Origin: Clostridiaceae bacterium
GTDB taxonomy: Bacteria; Bacillota; Clostridia; Lachnospirales; Lachnospiraceae
DNA: 16,902 nucleotides
Assembly: GCA_018378255.1 (NCBI GenBank)
Contig: JAGZXV010000129.1
Coordinates: forward strand, 1-16,902
Direction: 5' to 3'
Shown here in pieces: positions 8,676-15,359 of this stretch. The first letter of the stretch is position 1, and every line of letters starts with the position of its first letter. The notes beneath the pieces were generated by a model. It had not been told where the DNA came from and searched no databases. It worked only from the letters and a program-made list of their open reading frames with translations. A program made the position numbers and the translations under genes.

Positions 8676-8742
8676 AATAATCCTCCATGCCGGAGCATTT
8701 TTTACATTAACTCCTAACGTAGGTATATGAAAACTTTACTAC
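8676..8742 (-). promoter_or_regulatory. Upstream region of the ABC operon with an imperfect dyad
   Basis: This short stretch between the pnp terminator and the ATPase start must hold the operon's promoter if the terminator is efficient. It contains CCTAACGTAGG (8713-8723), four-base inverted arms around ACG, flanked by AT-rich sequence. On the minus strand a TTTTCA-like -35 and a TAATGT-like -10 can be set 18 bp apart around the dyad. That spacing and symmetry resemble MerR-type promoters, but both boxes are poor, so this is only a candidate. Confidence 0.3.
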
Positions 8743-8793
8743 AAAAAAAAGTCATGGTCAAATGAAGTTTTCCTTAATTTCCCATGACTTTTT
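8743..8793 (-). terminator. Rho-independent terminator of pnp
   Basis: Arms 8746-8757 and 8782-8793 form a perfect 12-bp inverted repeat (AAAAAGTCATGG and its complement) with a 24-nt loop. Read on the minus strand the stem is followed by a run of eight T (8743-8750 complement), and it lies 19 bp beyond the pnp stop. This separates pnp from the ABC operon. Confidence 0.85.
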
Positions 8794-8811
8794 CTGCTGT
8801 TTCAGACAGTT

Positions 8812-10935
8812 TTATTCTGCTGTTTCTTCCTTCTTTTCAGGAGCGGGATTCAAATCACCTGGTTTCATGCTCAGGTTAATCCGTCCCATCTTATCAACTT
8901 CAATTACCTTTACAGTAACTACATCACCAATATTAACAACGTCTTCCACTTTAGCCACTCTCTTATCGGAAAGCTTAGAAATGTGGATCATACCGTCTTT
9001 CTTAGGAGCCAGTTCAACAAATGCTCCAAAATTCATAATGCGGACTACTTTACCTGTCATGATCTGTCCGGCTTCAATATCTGTAACAATGCTCTTGATA
9101 ATGCTGATCGCTTTTTCAATCATAGCCTTATCTGTACCGCATACCGCTACATTGCCTTCTTCGGAAATATCAATCTTGACGCCTGTTTCATCAATAATTT
9201 TGTTGATTACGCTGCCCTGCTTGCCGACAACATCGCCGATTTTGCTGGGCTCAATGCTGATCTGTTCAATCTTAGGCGCATATTGTCCAACTTCTTTTCT
9301 GGGTTCGGAAATGACAGGAGCCATGATCTCATCCAGAATATAAAGTCTTGCTTCCCGTGTCTTTGCTATCGCTTCTTCAATAATCGGTCTTGTCAGTCCA
9401 TGGATCTTGATATCCATCTGGATTGCAGTGATACCTTTATGAGTACCGCCCACCTTAAAGTCCATATCGCCGAAGAAATCTTCCAGACCCTGAATATCGG
9501 TCAGAACGAGATAATCGTCATCAGTATCTCCTGTTACCAGACCACAGGAAATACCTGCAACAGCAGTTTTAATCGGAACTCCCGCAGCCATAAGAGACAG
9601 CGTGGAAGCACAGATGCTGGCCTGTGATGTGGAACCGTTGGATTCCATGGTTTCAGATACAGTACGGATCGCATATGGGAATTCCTCTTCTGAAGGAAGC
9701 ACTGGGATCAATGCCCTCTCAGCCAATGCACCATGTCCGATTTCACGGCGTCCCGGTCCTCTGGATGGTTTTGTCTCACCAACAGAGTAGGAAGGGAAGT
9801 TATAATGATGCATATATCTCTTTGAAGTTTCCATATCATCAATACCGTCTAATTTCTGGCGCTCTGATAATGGAGCCAGGGTACATACATTTAAAATCTG
9901 CGTCTGTCCACGTGTGAACATGCCTGAACCGTGAACGCGGGGCAGCAGATCGATTTCTGCAGCCAACGGACGGATTTCCGTGATTCCACGGCCGTCTGGA
10001 CGCTTATGGTCTTTTAAGATCATCTTGCGCACAGTCTTTTTCTGATACTGGTAAACAGCTTCACCCAAAACTGCAAGCCATTCCTCATTCTCTGCAAATG
10101 CCTCTTCCAGTTTTTCCGTGATCTGACGGATATTCTCTTCTCTCGTCTGTTTATCATCTGTAAATACCGCAACTTCCATCTCTTCCGGAGTTACGATCGC
10201 TTTGATCGCATCGAACAATTCTGCAGGAACTGCACAGCTGGTATAGGTATGCTTCTCTTTTCCGCATTCAGCTACAATGGTATCAATAAATCTGATCACT
10301 TCCTGGTTCACTTCATGAGCTTTATAGATGGCGTCGATCATGGTCTGTTCAGCCACCTCGTTAGCGCCTGCTTCAATCATAATCACTTTATCTCTGGTAG
10401 ACGCTACGGTAAGAGCCAGGTCGGAAACCTGTTTCTGTGCCTGAGTCGGGTTGATAACAAATTCTCCGTCCACTAAGCCAACCTGTGTGGTCGCGCAAGG
10501 TCCGTCAAATGGAATATCAGAAATAGCGGTTGCAATTGCAGATCCCAGCATTGCGGTTAATTCCGGGCTGCAGTCCTGATCTACGGACATAACCAGGTTA
10601 TTCAGAGTTACATCGTTGCGGTAATCCTTTGGAAACAGAGGACGCATCGGACGGTCAATAACACGGGATGTAAGAATCGCGTTCTCAGACGCCTTTCCTT
10701 CTCTCTTATTGAATCCGCCTGGGATTTTTCCTACTGCATATAATTTCTCTTCATATTCTACGCTTAACGGGAAGAAATCAATTCCCTCTCTCGGTTTATC
10801 AGATGCGGTTGCTGTAGAAAGCACTACCGTATCACCATAGTGCATAAATGCCGCACCGTTAGCCTGTTTTGCGACTCTACCGATATCAACCGTTAATGTT
10901 CTGCCGGCAAGTTCCATAGTAAAACTCTTGTACAT
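8812..10935 (-). CDS. pnp: polyribonucleotide nucleotidyltransferase (PNPase)
   Basis: The protein is 707 residues, the usual PNPase length. It holds two RNase PH-like cores separated by an all-helical region. The phosphorolytic site in the second core is present (GDMDFKVGG, with the Asp and Lys equivalent to E. coli Asp492 and Lys494, and the upstream Asp in GLEDFF). It ends with a KH domain (DVVGKQGSVINKI) and an S1 domain (GKVVRIMNFGAFVEL ... GRINLSMK). It degrades RNA 3' to 5' using phosphate and can add 3' tails. The ATG at 10935 has AGGAG about nine bases upstream. It follows rpsO, the order conserved in most bacteria, with a hairpin and a 41-codon ORF between them. Its C-terminal tail after the S1 domain is short and acidic. 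Confidence 0.98.
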   Translation of the reverse strand: MYKSFTMELAGRTLTVDIGRVAKQANGAAFMHYGDTVVLSTATASDKPREGIDFFPLSVEYEEKLYAVGKIPGGFNKREGKASENAILTSRVIDRPMRPLFPKDYRNDVTLNNLVMSVDQDCSPELTAMLGSAIATAISDIPFDGPCATTQVGLVDGEFVINPTQAQKQVSDLALTVASTRDKVIMIEAGANEVAEQTMIDAIYKAHEVNQEVIRFIDTIVAECGKEKHTYTSCAVPAELFDAIKAIVTPEEMEVAVFTDDKQTREENIRQITEKLEEAFAENEEWLAVLGEAVYQYQKKTVRKMILKDHKRPDGRGITEIRPLAAEIDLLPRVHGSGMFTRGQTQILNVCTLAPLSERQKLDGIDDMETSKRYMHHYNFPSYSVGETKPSRGPGRREIGHGALAERALIPVLPSEEEFPYAIRTVSETMESNGSTSQASICASTLSLMAAGVPIKTAVAGISCGLVTGDTDDDYLVLTDIQGLEDFFGDMDFKVGGTHKGITAIQMDIKIHGLTRPIIEEAIAKTREARLYILDEIMAPVISEPRKEVGQYAPKIEQISIEPSKIGDVVGKQGSVINKIIDETGVKIDISEEGNVAVCGTDKAMIEKAISIIKSIVTDIEAGQIMTGKVVRIMNFGAFVELAPKKDGMIHISKLSDKRVAKVEDVVNIGDVVTVKVIEVDKMGRINLSMKPGDLNPAPEKKEETAE

Positions 10936-10952
10936 ACGTTTAATCTCCTTTT

Positions 10953-11078
10953 TTAGAATTTTCTTCTGCGGAAGATGCCGAAACTACTGAAAAACACACG
11001 AATCTTCATGCCCTTTTCAGCGGTCTCGGGACAAATCTTCCACATGAATTGCCAATCAAATGGCTTTCTGACCCTCAT
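10953..11078 (-). CDS. small basic ORF (41 aa) between rpsO and pnp
   Basis: A 41-codon open frame starts at an ATG at 11078 with CAGGAG eight bases before it. It stops (TAA) 17 nt ahead of the pnp ATG, just before pnp's own ribosome binding site. The product begins MRVRKPFDWQF and ends GIFRRRKF. It is strongly basic and aromatic, with one Cys and no membrane span. I do not recognise it. The good ribosome site, the full use of the rpsO-pnp gap, and the stop placed at pnp's ribosome site suggest a real small protein or a leader peptide whose translation couples to pnp. Chance ORFs of this length do occur, so confidence is moderate. Confidence 0.45.
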   Translation of the reverse strand: MRVRKPFDWQFMWKICPETAEKGMKIRVFFSSFGIFRRRKF

Positions 11079-11103
11079 AATCCTAACTCCTGAGAATCAA
11101 GAA

Positions 11104-11130
11104 TAGGGTGGAGATCATATCTCCACCCTA
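11104..11130 (-). terminator. rpsO-pnp intergenic hairpin (terminator or RNase III site)
   Basis: Arms TAGGGTGGAGAT (11104-11115) and ATCTCCACCCTA (11119-11130) pair perfectly over 12 bp around a 3-nt loop, 11 bp beyond the rpsO stop. The downstream T-rich stretch on the minus strand is weak (TTCTTGATTCT), so some read-through into the small ORF and pnp is likely. In E. coli the same gap carries an rpsO terminator and an RNase III processing hairpin. Confidence 0.65.
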
Positions 11131-11140
11131 ATGTTCAAAA

Positions 11141-11407
11141 TTACTTTCTGATTCCTAACTTTTCAATTAAAGTACGGTATCCTTCAAGATCTGTCTTCTT
11201 CAAATAGTCAAGAAGACCTCTTCTCTGACCAACCATCATCAGAAGGCCTCTTCTTGAATGATGATCCTTCTTGTTCTGCTGTAAATGCTCTGTTAATTCA
11301 GCAATTCTTGCAGTTAAAATAGCAATCTGAACTTCCGGTGAACCTGTATCTCCAGGTTTTCTACCATATTCTGCGATAATAGCAGCTTTCTTTTCCTTTG
11401 AAATCAT
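11141..11407 (-). CDS. rpsO: 30S ribosomal protein S15
   Basis: The 88-residue protein has the standard S15 length and conserved blocks: GDTGSPEVQIAILTARI, the HxxxxKKDHHSRRGLL region that contacts 16S rRNA, and RRGLLDYLK. S15 binds early in 30S assembly at the central-domain three-way junction of 16S rRNA. The ATG at 11407 follows GGAGG with eight bases between. It has its own strong promoter (11504-11532) and a leader of about 90 nt, and it leads the rpsO-pnp transcript. In several bacteria S15 represses its own translation by binding that leader. Confidence 0.99.
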   Translation of the reverse strand: MISKEKKAAIIAEYGRKPGDTGSPEVQIAILTARIAELTEHLQQNKKDHHSRRGLLMMVGQRRGLLDYLKKTDLEGYRTLIEKLGIRK

Positions 11408-11497
11408 GATGATTTCCTCCTTAATCTTATAAACTGACCGAGAACTAAGCTTCTGGTTGGAGCGTCCAAAAAACCGGGTTCCGGCGTTAACTCATAC
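11408..11497 (-). promoter_or_regulatory. rpsO 5' leader, possible S15 autoregulatory RNA
   Basis: The leader between the predicted transcription start and the rpsO ATG contains a hairpin at 11437-11457 (ACCAGAA, loop GCTTAG, TTCT-C-GGT, one bulged C). It also has a short CCGG AAC CCGG stem at 11474-11484. S15 leaders in other bacteria fold into junctions or pseudoknots that S15 binds. The sequence here does not match any class I can name, so the role is inferred from position. Confidence 0.35.
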
Positions 11498-11503
11498 TTT
11501 GTA

Positions 11504-11532
11504 AGTCTATCATGAATTGTTTGACTTGTCAA
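11504..11532 (-). promoter_or_regulatory. Promoter of rpsO
   Basis: On the minus strand a perfect -35 TTGACA (11527-11532) is separated by 17 bp from the -10 TAGACT (11504-11509). This predicts transcription from about 11497. It matches the housekeeping sigma consensus well for a ribosomal protein gene. Confidence 0.8.
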
Positions 11533-11583
11533 ACATTTTTCATTCCTGCTTATCCCGCTTTATCTTTTGTGCCGTCCCGGATT

Positions 11584-12696
11584 TTATCCCTGTTTTTGAA
11601 TGACCTGGGCTATTTCCATCATTCTGGGAAGACATGCATCGAAAAACATCTCATAAGATTTACAAAAATACTGCCCATATGGCGCTTCTGCCTGTCTGTT
11701 CCTTCTGCAGCCGCCCCGGCAGAGCGGATAATACCGGCATTTCCGGCATTTCTCATCGTGATTCTCTGATTCTTCTATGAATCCGATCTTCTGTCTCATC
11801 TCATTCACAGTTTCTACGGTGTCACTATTAAAGTTTCCCAGTTTATACTGGTCTAATACATAAAAATCACAGGGATAGACGGCGCCATCCGCCTCTACCA
11901 CATACTGCATTCCGCAGATTCCCCTCATATCACAGGATTCCGGCATCTGTCCTAACAGCATCGCTATGTAATTTTCAAACTGCCTGATAAACGGCTGCTT
12001 CCCCTGCTGCAGATCCCCGAACCACAAATTGAACAGTTTAATTAAAAATTCCCCATAGACTTCCGGCGTCAGCGAATAATCCCGCTTTCCCGGTTCCTCC
12101 CCCAGCGGATCGAGACAGGCAATAAACTGCAGGTAATCCAACCCGTTTTTCTTATAAAATGCATAGGTTTTTTCTATCTGCGGTGCAGTCTTTCCATTGA
12201 CCACGGACAGGATATTGAACTCCACTCCCATCTTTTTAAACAGGTCAATGTTCTCCATTATTTTATAAAAACTGCCCTCACCTTTTGCGTTTTTCCGGTA
12301 TAAATCATGAACTTTAGGACCGCCGTCCAGAGATACTCCCACCAGAAAATGATTCTTCACAAAAAACTCAGCCCACTTTTTGTCCGTATGATATCCATTG
12401 GTCTGCAGGGCATTATAAACTTTAATCTTTTTCGTATTATATTTTTCCTGTAATTCCATGGATTTTTCAAAAAACGGGAGGCCGGTCAAGGTTGGTTCCC
12501 CTCCCTGATAGGCAATGGTGCATTCCCCTTCCGCATAGGCAAAAACCTGTTTCATCACAGCCTCTAATGTCTCTTCAGACATCATCCCATAAGATGGCTG
12601 TTCCCTTTTTGACATGGTGTCGTAGTAAAAGCAATACTCGCATCTGAGATTACAGTTTCCAGACGCCGGTTTAATTAATACACTGATTGGCGGCAT
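11584..12696 (-). CDS. anaerobic sulfatase-maturating enzyme (radical SAM/SPASM)
   Basis: The protein has 370 residues, the same as the Clostridium perfringens enzyme. The radical SAM cluster motif is Cys15-x3-Cys19-x2-Cys22 (CNLRCEYC), followed by QGGEPTL (64-70). The C-terminal SPASM region has Cys255, Cys261, Cys276, Cys317, Cys320, Cys326, Cys330 and Cys345, ligands for two auxiliary [4Fe-4S] clusters. Asp277 (YPCDFYV) matches the proposed catalytic base. Known members oxidise a Cys or Ser of a sulfatase to formylglycine in the cytoplasm without oxygen. AGGAG lies about six bases before the ATG at 12696. No sulfatase gene is in this window, so its client must lie elsewhere. A role in maturing another peptide cannot be excluded, but cluster numbering favours sulfatase maturation. 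Confidence 0.92.
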   Translation of the reverse strand: MPPISVLIKPASGNCNLRCEYCFYYDTMSKREQPSYGMMSEETLEAVMKQVFAYAEGECTIAYQGGEPTLTGLPFFEKSMELQEKYNTKKIKVYNALQTNGYHTDKKWAEFFVKNHFLVGVSLDGGPKVHDLYRKNAKGEGSFYKIMENIDLFKKMGVEFNILSVVNGKTAPQIEKTYAFYKKNGLDYLQFIACLDPLGEEPGKRDYSLTPEVYGEFLIKLFNLWFGDLQQGKQPFIRQFENYIAMLLGQMPESCDMRGICGMQYVVEADGAVYPCDFYVLDQYKLGNFNSDTVETVNEMRQKIGFIEESENHDEKCRKCRYYPLCRGGCRRNRQAEAPYGQYFCKSYEMFFDACLPRMMEIAQVIQKQG

Positions 12697-12729
12697 ATCT
12701 TCTCCTTTTTGTAAGCATTTTTAGTCATT

Positions 12730-12996
12730 TTACCGGTCAATAAATTTCCTCTGCCTGATATTATCCCGGATCTTCTGGATAAAACAGGAATATTCATATA
12801 TGGGCTGGCATTGTTTCAATTTCGGATGGTCGGCCGATAAATTAATGTTGATCACCTTCACTTTTAATTCTAACATAGGTTCCCCTTTTTTTACAAGGCA
12901 GGCATCCGATAATCTCTGTTCTTTTTCCGCTTCATAAGAAGCTTCCCCATTACTCTTTCGTTGTATTGCCGGTATCCATACAGTTTCCTCCTTTTT
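12730..12996 (-). pseudogene. Remnant of an Rpn-family PD-(D/E)XK nuclease/transposase
   Basis: An 88-codon stretch without stops translates to EQRLSDACLVKKGEPMLELK, then VKVININ ... CQPIYEYSCFIQKIR. I recognise this as the middle-to-late part of the Rpn / PDDEXK-type transposase family common in Lachnospiraceae (pattern LSDAF...GEP-LELKV-V-NIN ... C..L.EYS.FI..IR). A full member is about 290-330 residues. The N-terminal catalytic part is missing (a stop lies at 12997-12999) and so is the C-terminal helical tail. An internal ATG at 12876 with AAGGGG upstream could still give a 48-residue product, but the shape is that of a decayed fragment. It accounts for most of the 12697-13154 gap between the sulfatase-maturating enzyme and the sugar isomerase. 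Confidence 0.55.
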
Positions 12997-13029
12997 TTAC
13001 TTTTGTTCTTTTACTGAGATTCATTTGGG

Positions 13030-13073
13030 AAATTTCGGCGAAATGCCGGTAAGAAAATTTGCGAAATGCGGTA
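13030..13073. repeat. Two imperfect tandem direct repeats
   Basis: AAATTTCGGCGAAATGCCGGTA (13030-13051, 22 bp) is followed two bases later by AAAATTTGCGAAATGCGGTA (13054-13073). The copies differ by a few bases and short gaps. The first contains CGGC-GAAAT-GCCG, able to form a small hairpin. They lie between the Rpn remnant and the isomerase terminator and may be left over from the same insertion; function unknown. Confidence 0.4.
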
Positions 13074-13086
13074 TATCATATTTTAC

Positions 13087-13142
13087 AATAAAAAAGTAGC
13101 GCTTTGGCAAATCAGATCAATCAAAAGACCTGCCAAAACGCT
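13087..13142 (-). terminator. Rho-independent terminator of the isomerase operon
   Basis: Minus-strand arms at 13131-13142 and 13098-13109 pair over 12 bp with one G-U (AGCGTTTTGGCA with TGCCAAAGCGCT) around a 21-nt loop. They are followed by A-C and a run of six T. The structure starts 12 bp after the isomerase stop. Confidence 0.85.
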
Positions 13143-13154
13143 TTTTCAGTTCAC

Positions 13155-14054
13155 TTATGCGCCCACATGTTTCAGCGCGTTATCCACATGTTTTTTCGCT
13201 CTCGGTATATCCTCCTCATCCAAATGTTCGATGATAATCGGAATGTTGGGATGATTCTTCATCAGGCGTTCCAGATATAGTTCATAATTCAGCACACCCA
13301 GACCGGCCGCCGGAAGTTCAACTGCCCCTGCTCCCCGGAAGCTGTTGTGTTCTGCCGAACCGCCGCCGAATTTCTCACCGGTATCCACCGCCCTCTTACA
13401 GTCCTTTGCATGGGCCACGCGGATTTTATCATCCAGAACATAGAATATCTTTTCAATCGTTTCATCCACATGATCGATATTATCCTCGCCAAAGTAATTG
13501 GTCGGGTCCATCAAAAGGCCGATTCCCGGATGATTCACTTCTCTCAAAAGCCTGGCGGTCTGCTCTACGGAACCCACAATGTTGTTCACATAGTTTTCAA
13601 TTAAAAATACCGCATCATGGTCATAAGCGAATTTCGCCAGATCAATTGCTATGCTCTTAAACTCCTGATATGCTTCTTCTGTTGCATTCTTAGGATCGTA
13701 AAGCCAGTCGCTCTCCACATTATAAGTACCTGTTTCGCTCACTACATATGGTGTTCCGAAGTCCCTGGCATGGGCCAGAATCTCTTTTACATAATTGATG
13801 TTCGCCTCTCTCTGAACCGGATCCGGATGGACCAGATTGGTATAAGCTGAAATGGCAACGATAGGAAGGTTCGCATCCCGGAACGCATCTCTCACGTAAT
13901 TAGCCTTTTCCTTTGTGATATTGCCTCTTGATAAATCGATATCTTTAAACTCAAGATCGAGCTGCACACAGTTCATCCCATGATCTTTTGCCCTTTTAAT
14001 CGTCTCTTCCATTGAATACGGATAATAGCCTGTAAAAATCCCAACTGAAATCAT
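13155..14054 (-). CDS. sugar phosphate isomerase/epimerase-like TIM-barrel protein
   Basis: The 299-residue protein fits the xylose-isomerase-like TIM-barrel (AP endonuclease 2) family. It begins VGIFTGYYPYSMEETI, the first strand and helix. Candidate metal ligands are Glu153 (FLIENYV), Asp183 (LLMDPTNY), His215 (RVAHAKD) and Glu276 (IIIEHLDE), the usual Glu-Asp-His-Glu set. Such proteins isomerise or epimerise sugars and keto-sugars, or remove groups beside a carbonyl, in the cytoplasm. AGGAGG precedes the ATG, and the gene starts 12 nt after the Gfo/Idh/MocA oxidoreductase, so the two form one operon ending at the terminator at 13087-13142. The pairing suggests the oxidoreductase makes a keto-sugar that this protein acts on next. 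The substrate is not known. Confidence 0.85.
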   Translation of the reverse strand: MISVGIFTGYYPYSMEETIKRAKDHGMNCVQLDLEFKDIDLSRGNITKEKANYVRDAFRDANLPIVAISAYTNLVHPDPVQREANINYVKEILAHARDFGTPYVVSETGTYNVESDWLYDPKNATEEAYQEFKSIAIDLAKFAYDHDAVFLIENYVNNIVGSVEQTARLLREVNHPGIGLLMDPTNYFGEDNIDHVDETIEKIFYVLDDKIRVAHAKDCKRAVDTGEKFGGGSAEHNSFRGAGAVELPAAGLGVLNYELYLERLMKNHPNIPIIIEHLDEEDIPRAKKHVDNALKHVGA

Positions 14055-14066
14055 ACTTTATTCCTC

Positions 14067-15179
14067 CTATAATAATTCTTCTAATTTTACGGTCCGCTCT
14101 TCTTTGATAGACCGGTAACACGCCTCCACACAGGCCAGGGTCTTCACGTTATCCCTTGCGCTGATTTCCGGTTCCGTTTTATTTTCAACCGCACACAACA
14201 GGTTTGCCATGGTGCCTACAAATGCATCCGGGAACCACATCGTCTCCCACTTAGGCTCAATCCACTGATGGGGATATGATTTGCAGGCCAGCCTCAGAGA
14301 GCTTCCGGCAAACTCAGGTTCCCGTTTATGCCATCCGAAATCCCCTTCTGCAAACCCATCTGTACCTTCCACTCTCCAATTGATATAATTATGCTTCTTG
14401 CAGGGTTCCTCCGGCCATGCCCATACATCATCAAGGCTTGTAGCCATCAGGCCGTCTGAATACTGGTAGGTATACTGCGTAATTCCATCCGTATGTTCAA
14501 ACTTCGTTCTCGGATCCGTTCTGCATAGAGCCGTAATCTTTTCCGGATCGCCGAACAGATACCGGAAAATATCGATATGATGTACACCCATGGCGTATAA
14601 TTCCAGCTTATTGTACGCCTTTAAAAATGCCTGCCAGTCCGGTATGGCCCTCATATCGATGGTGGCAATCACCGGTTTTCCGATCAGCCCCTTATCCAAA
14701 ATGTATTTGAGCGCTCTCATGGACTGGTCATAACGCATATTGGAGTTCACAGCAATAGGAATCCCCGCCTTCTCTCCCAATTCAACAATTTCCTTCGCCT
14801 CTTCCACAGACATGGCAATCGGCTTCTGGCATAAAATACCTTTAATATGCGGTTTCGTACAGACATAACGCACAATCTCAAGCTGTACATGAGGCGGTAC
14901 GGCAATATCTATAATATCGACTTCCGGATCATCCACCAGCTGATGCCAGTCTTCATAAACCTTCTCCAAATTATGTACTGCCGCCACCTCTTTACTCTGC
15001 TCCAGATCTAAAGAAGTTATGGCATATGGGTTAAATCCCGCCTTACGGTAAGTAACCAGATGGCAGTTCCTAACTATAAATCCTGCGCCGATGATGCCGA
15101 TTTTATAATCCTTGTTTTCAGGCATCACCGGAATGGTGGCTGCTTCCAGTTCCTTTCTCAAAAGTTCCCCACGGTCCAT
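14067..15179 (-). CDS. Gfo/Idh/MocA-family NAD(P)-dependent oxidoreductase
   Basis: The 370-residue product opens with a Rossmann fold, IGIIGAGFI (27-35). The catalytic Lys is in CQKPIA, where most family members have EKP. A C-terminal alpha/beta domain carries GVHHIDIF (199-206), the position of the conserved His/Asp active-site pair. These enzymes oxidise a hydroxyl of sugars, inositols or glycosides. The open frame allows a start at 15188, but the ATG at 15179 has AAGGGG at proper spacing, while the earlier ATG directly abuts it. It is the first gene after a strong promoter (15225-15253) with a LacI-type site in the leader. It is followed 12 nt later by the sugar isomerase, consistent with a two-gene sugar or glycoside oxidation operon. 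Confidence 0.9.
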   Translation of the reverse strand: MDRGELLRKELEAATIPVMPENKDYKIGIIGAGFIVRNCHLVTYRKAGFNPYAITSLDLEQSKEVAAVHNLEKVYEDWHQLVDDPEVDIIDIAVPPHVQLEIVRYVCTKPHIKGILCQKPIAMSVEEAKEIVELGEKAGIPIAVNSNMRYDQSMRALKYILDKGLIGKPVIATIDMRAIPDWQAFLKAYNKLELYAMGVHHIDIFRYLFGDPEKITALCRTDPRTKFEHTDGITQYTYQYSDGLMATSLDDVWAWPEEPCKKHNYINWRVEGTDGFAEGDFGWHKREPEFAGSSLRLACKSYPHQWIEPKWETMWFPDAFVGTMANLLCAVENKTEPEISARDNVKTLACVEACYRSIKEERTVKLEELL

Positions 15180-15200
15180 TTTTCGCATCCCCTTTCTTCA

Positions 15201-15212
15201 TGAAACGTTTTA
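15201..15212. promoter_or_regulatory. LacI-type operator in the oxidoreductase leader
   Basis: TGAAACGTTTTA is one base from the perfect palindrome TGAAACGTTTCA, typical of LacI/GalR-family operators with the central CG. It begins exactly 12 nt beyond the -10 box of the minus-strand promoter, where bound repressor would block early transcription. A matching site lies at 15325-15336 by the divergent gene. Confidence 0.6.
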
Positions 15213-15224
15213 TAAGTTATTTTC

Positions 15225-15253
15225 ATACTAACAAATAGCTGGGGACATGTCAA
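15225..15253 (-). promoter_or_regulatory. Promoter of the oxidoreductase-isomerase operon
   Basis: On the minus strand the -35 TTGACA (15248-15253) and -10 TAGTAT (15225-15230) are 17 bp apart. The predicted start is near 15218, about 40 nt before the chosen ATG. Confidence 0.75.
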
Positions 15254-15283
15254 TAGAATTCTGTAAAATTATTCTTTTTTTTC

Positions 15284-15312
15284 TTGTCAAAATTCGATTT
15301 GCATGTTATGAT
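15284..15312 (+). promoter_or_regulatory. Promoter of the URO-D-family gene
   Basis: The -35 TTGTCA (15284-15289) and -10 TATGAT (15307-15312) are 17 bp apart on the plus strand, ahead of the divergent gene starting at 15360. It is arranged back to back with the minus-strand promoter, with 30 bp between the two -35 boxes. Confidence 0.75.
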
Positions 15313-15324
15313 GAATCCATGTTA

Positions 15325-15336
15325 TGAATCGTTTCA
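15325..15336. promoter_or_regulatory. LacI-type operator downstream of the URO-D-family promoter
   Basis: TGAATCGTTTCA is one base from TGAAACGTTTCA, the same near-palindrome as at 15201-15212. It begins exactly 12 nt after the -10 box. The centres of the two sites are 124 bp apart, close to 12 helical turns, so one repressor could bind both and loop the DNA. No LacI gene lies in this window. Confidence 0.6.
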
Positions 15337-15359
15337 TATTTTCGAAAGGAGATTATCTT

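Noticed and set aside
8762..9917. Several plus-strand open frames opposite pnp
   Set aside because: Long antisense frames are expected opposite a conserved gene; pnp explains this DNA fully.
12960..12983. 9-codon ORF (MDTGNTTKE) with a perfect AAGGAGG site upstream of the Rpn remnant
   Set aside because: It is too short to support as a gene, and the region is better explained as decayed transposase sequence; the ribosome site may be a relic.
13030..13073. CRISPR-like reading of the tandem repeat
   Set aside because: There are only two unequal copies separated by 2 bp, with no spacers and no cas genes.
15324..15359. Upstream start (MNRFIFSKGDYL...) for the URO-D-family gene
   Set aside because: It has no ribosome site and overlaps the operator; the ATG at 15360 has AAAGGAG at good spacing and begins like the family.
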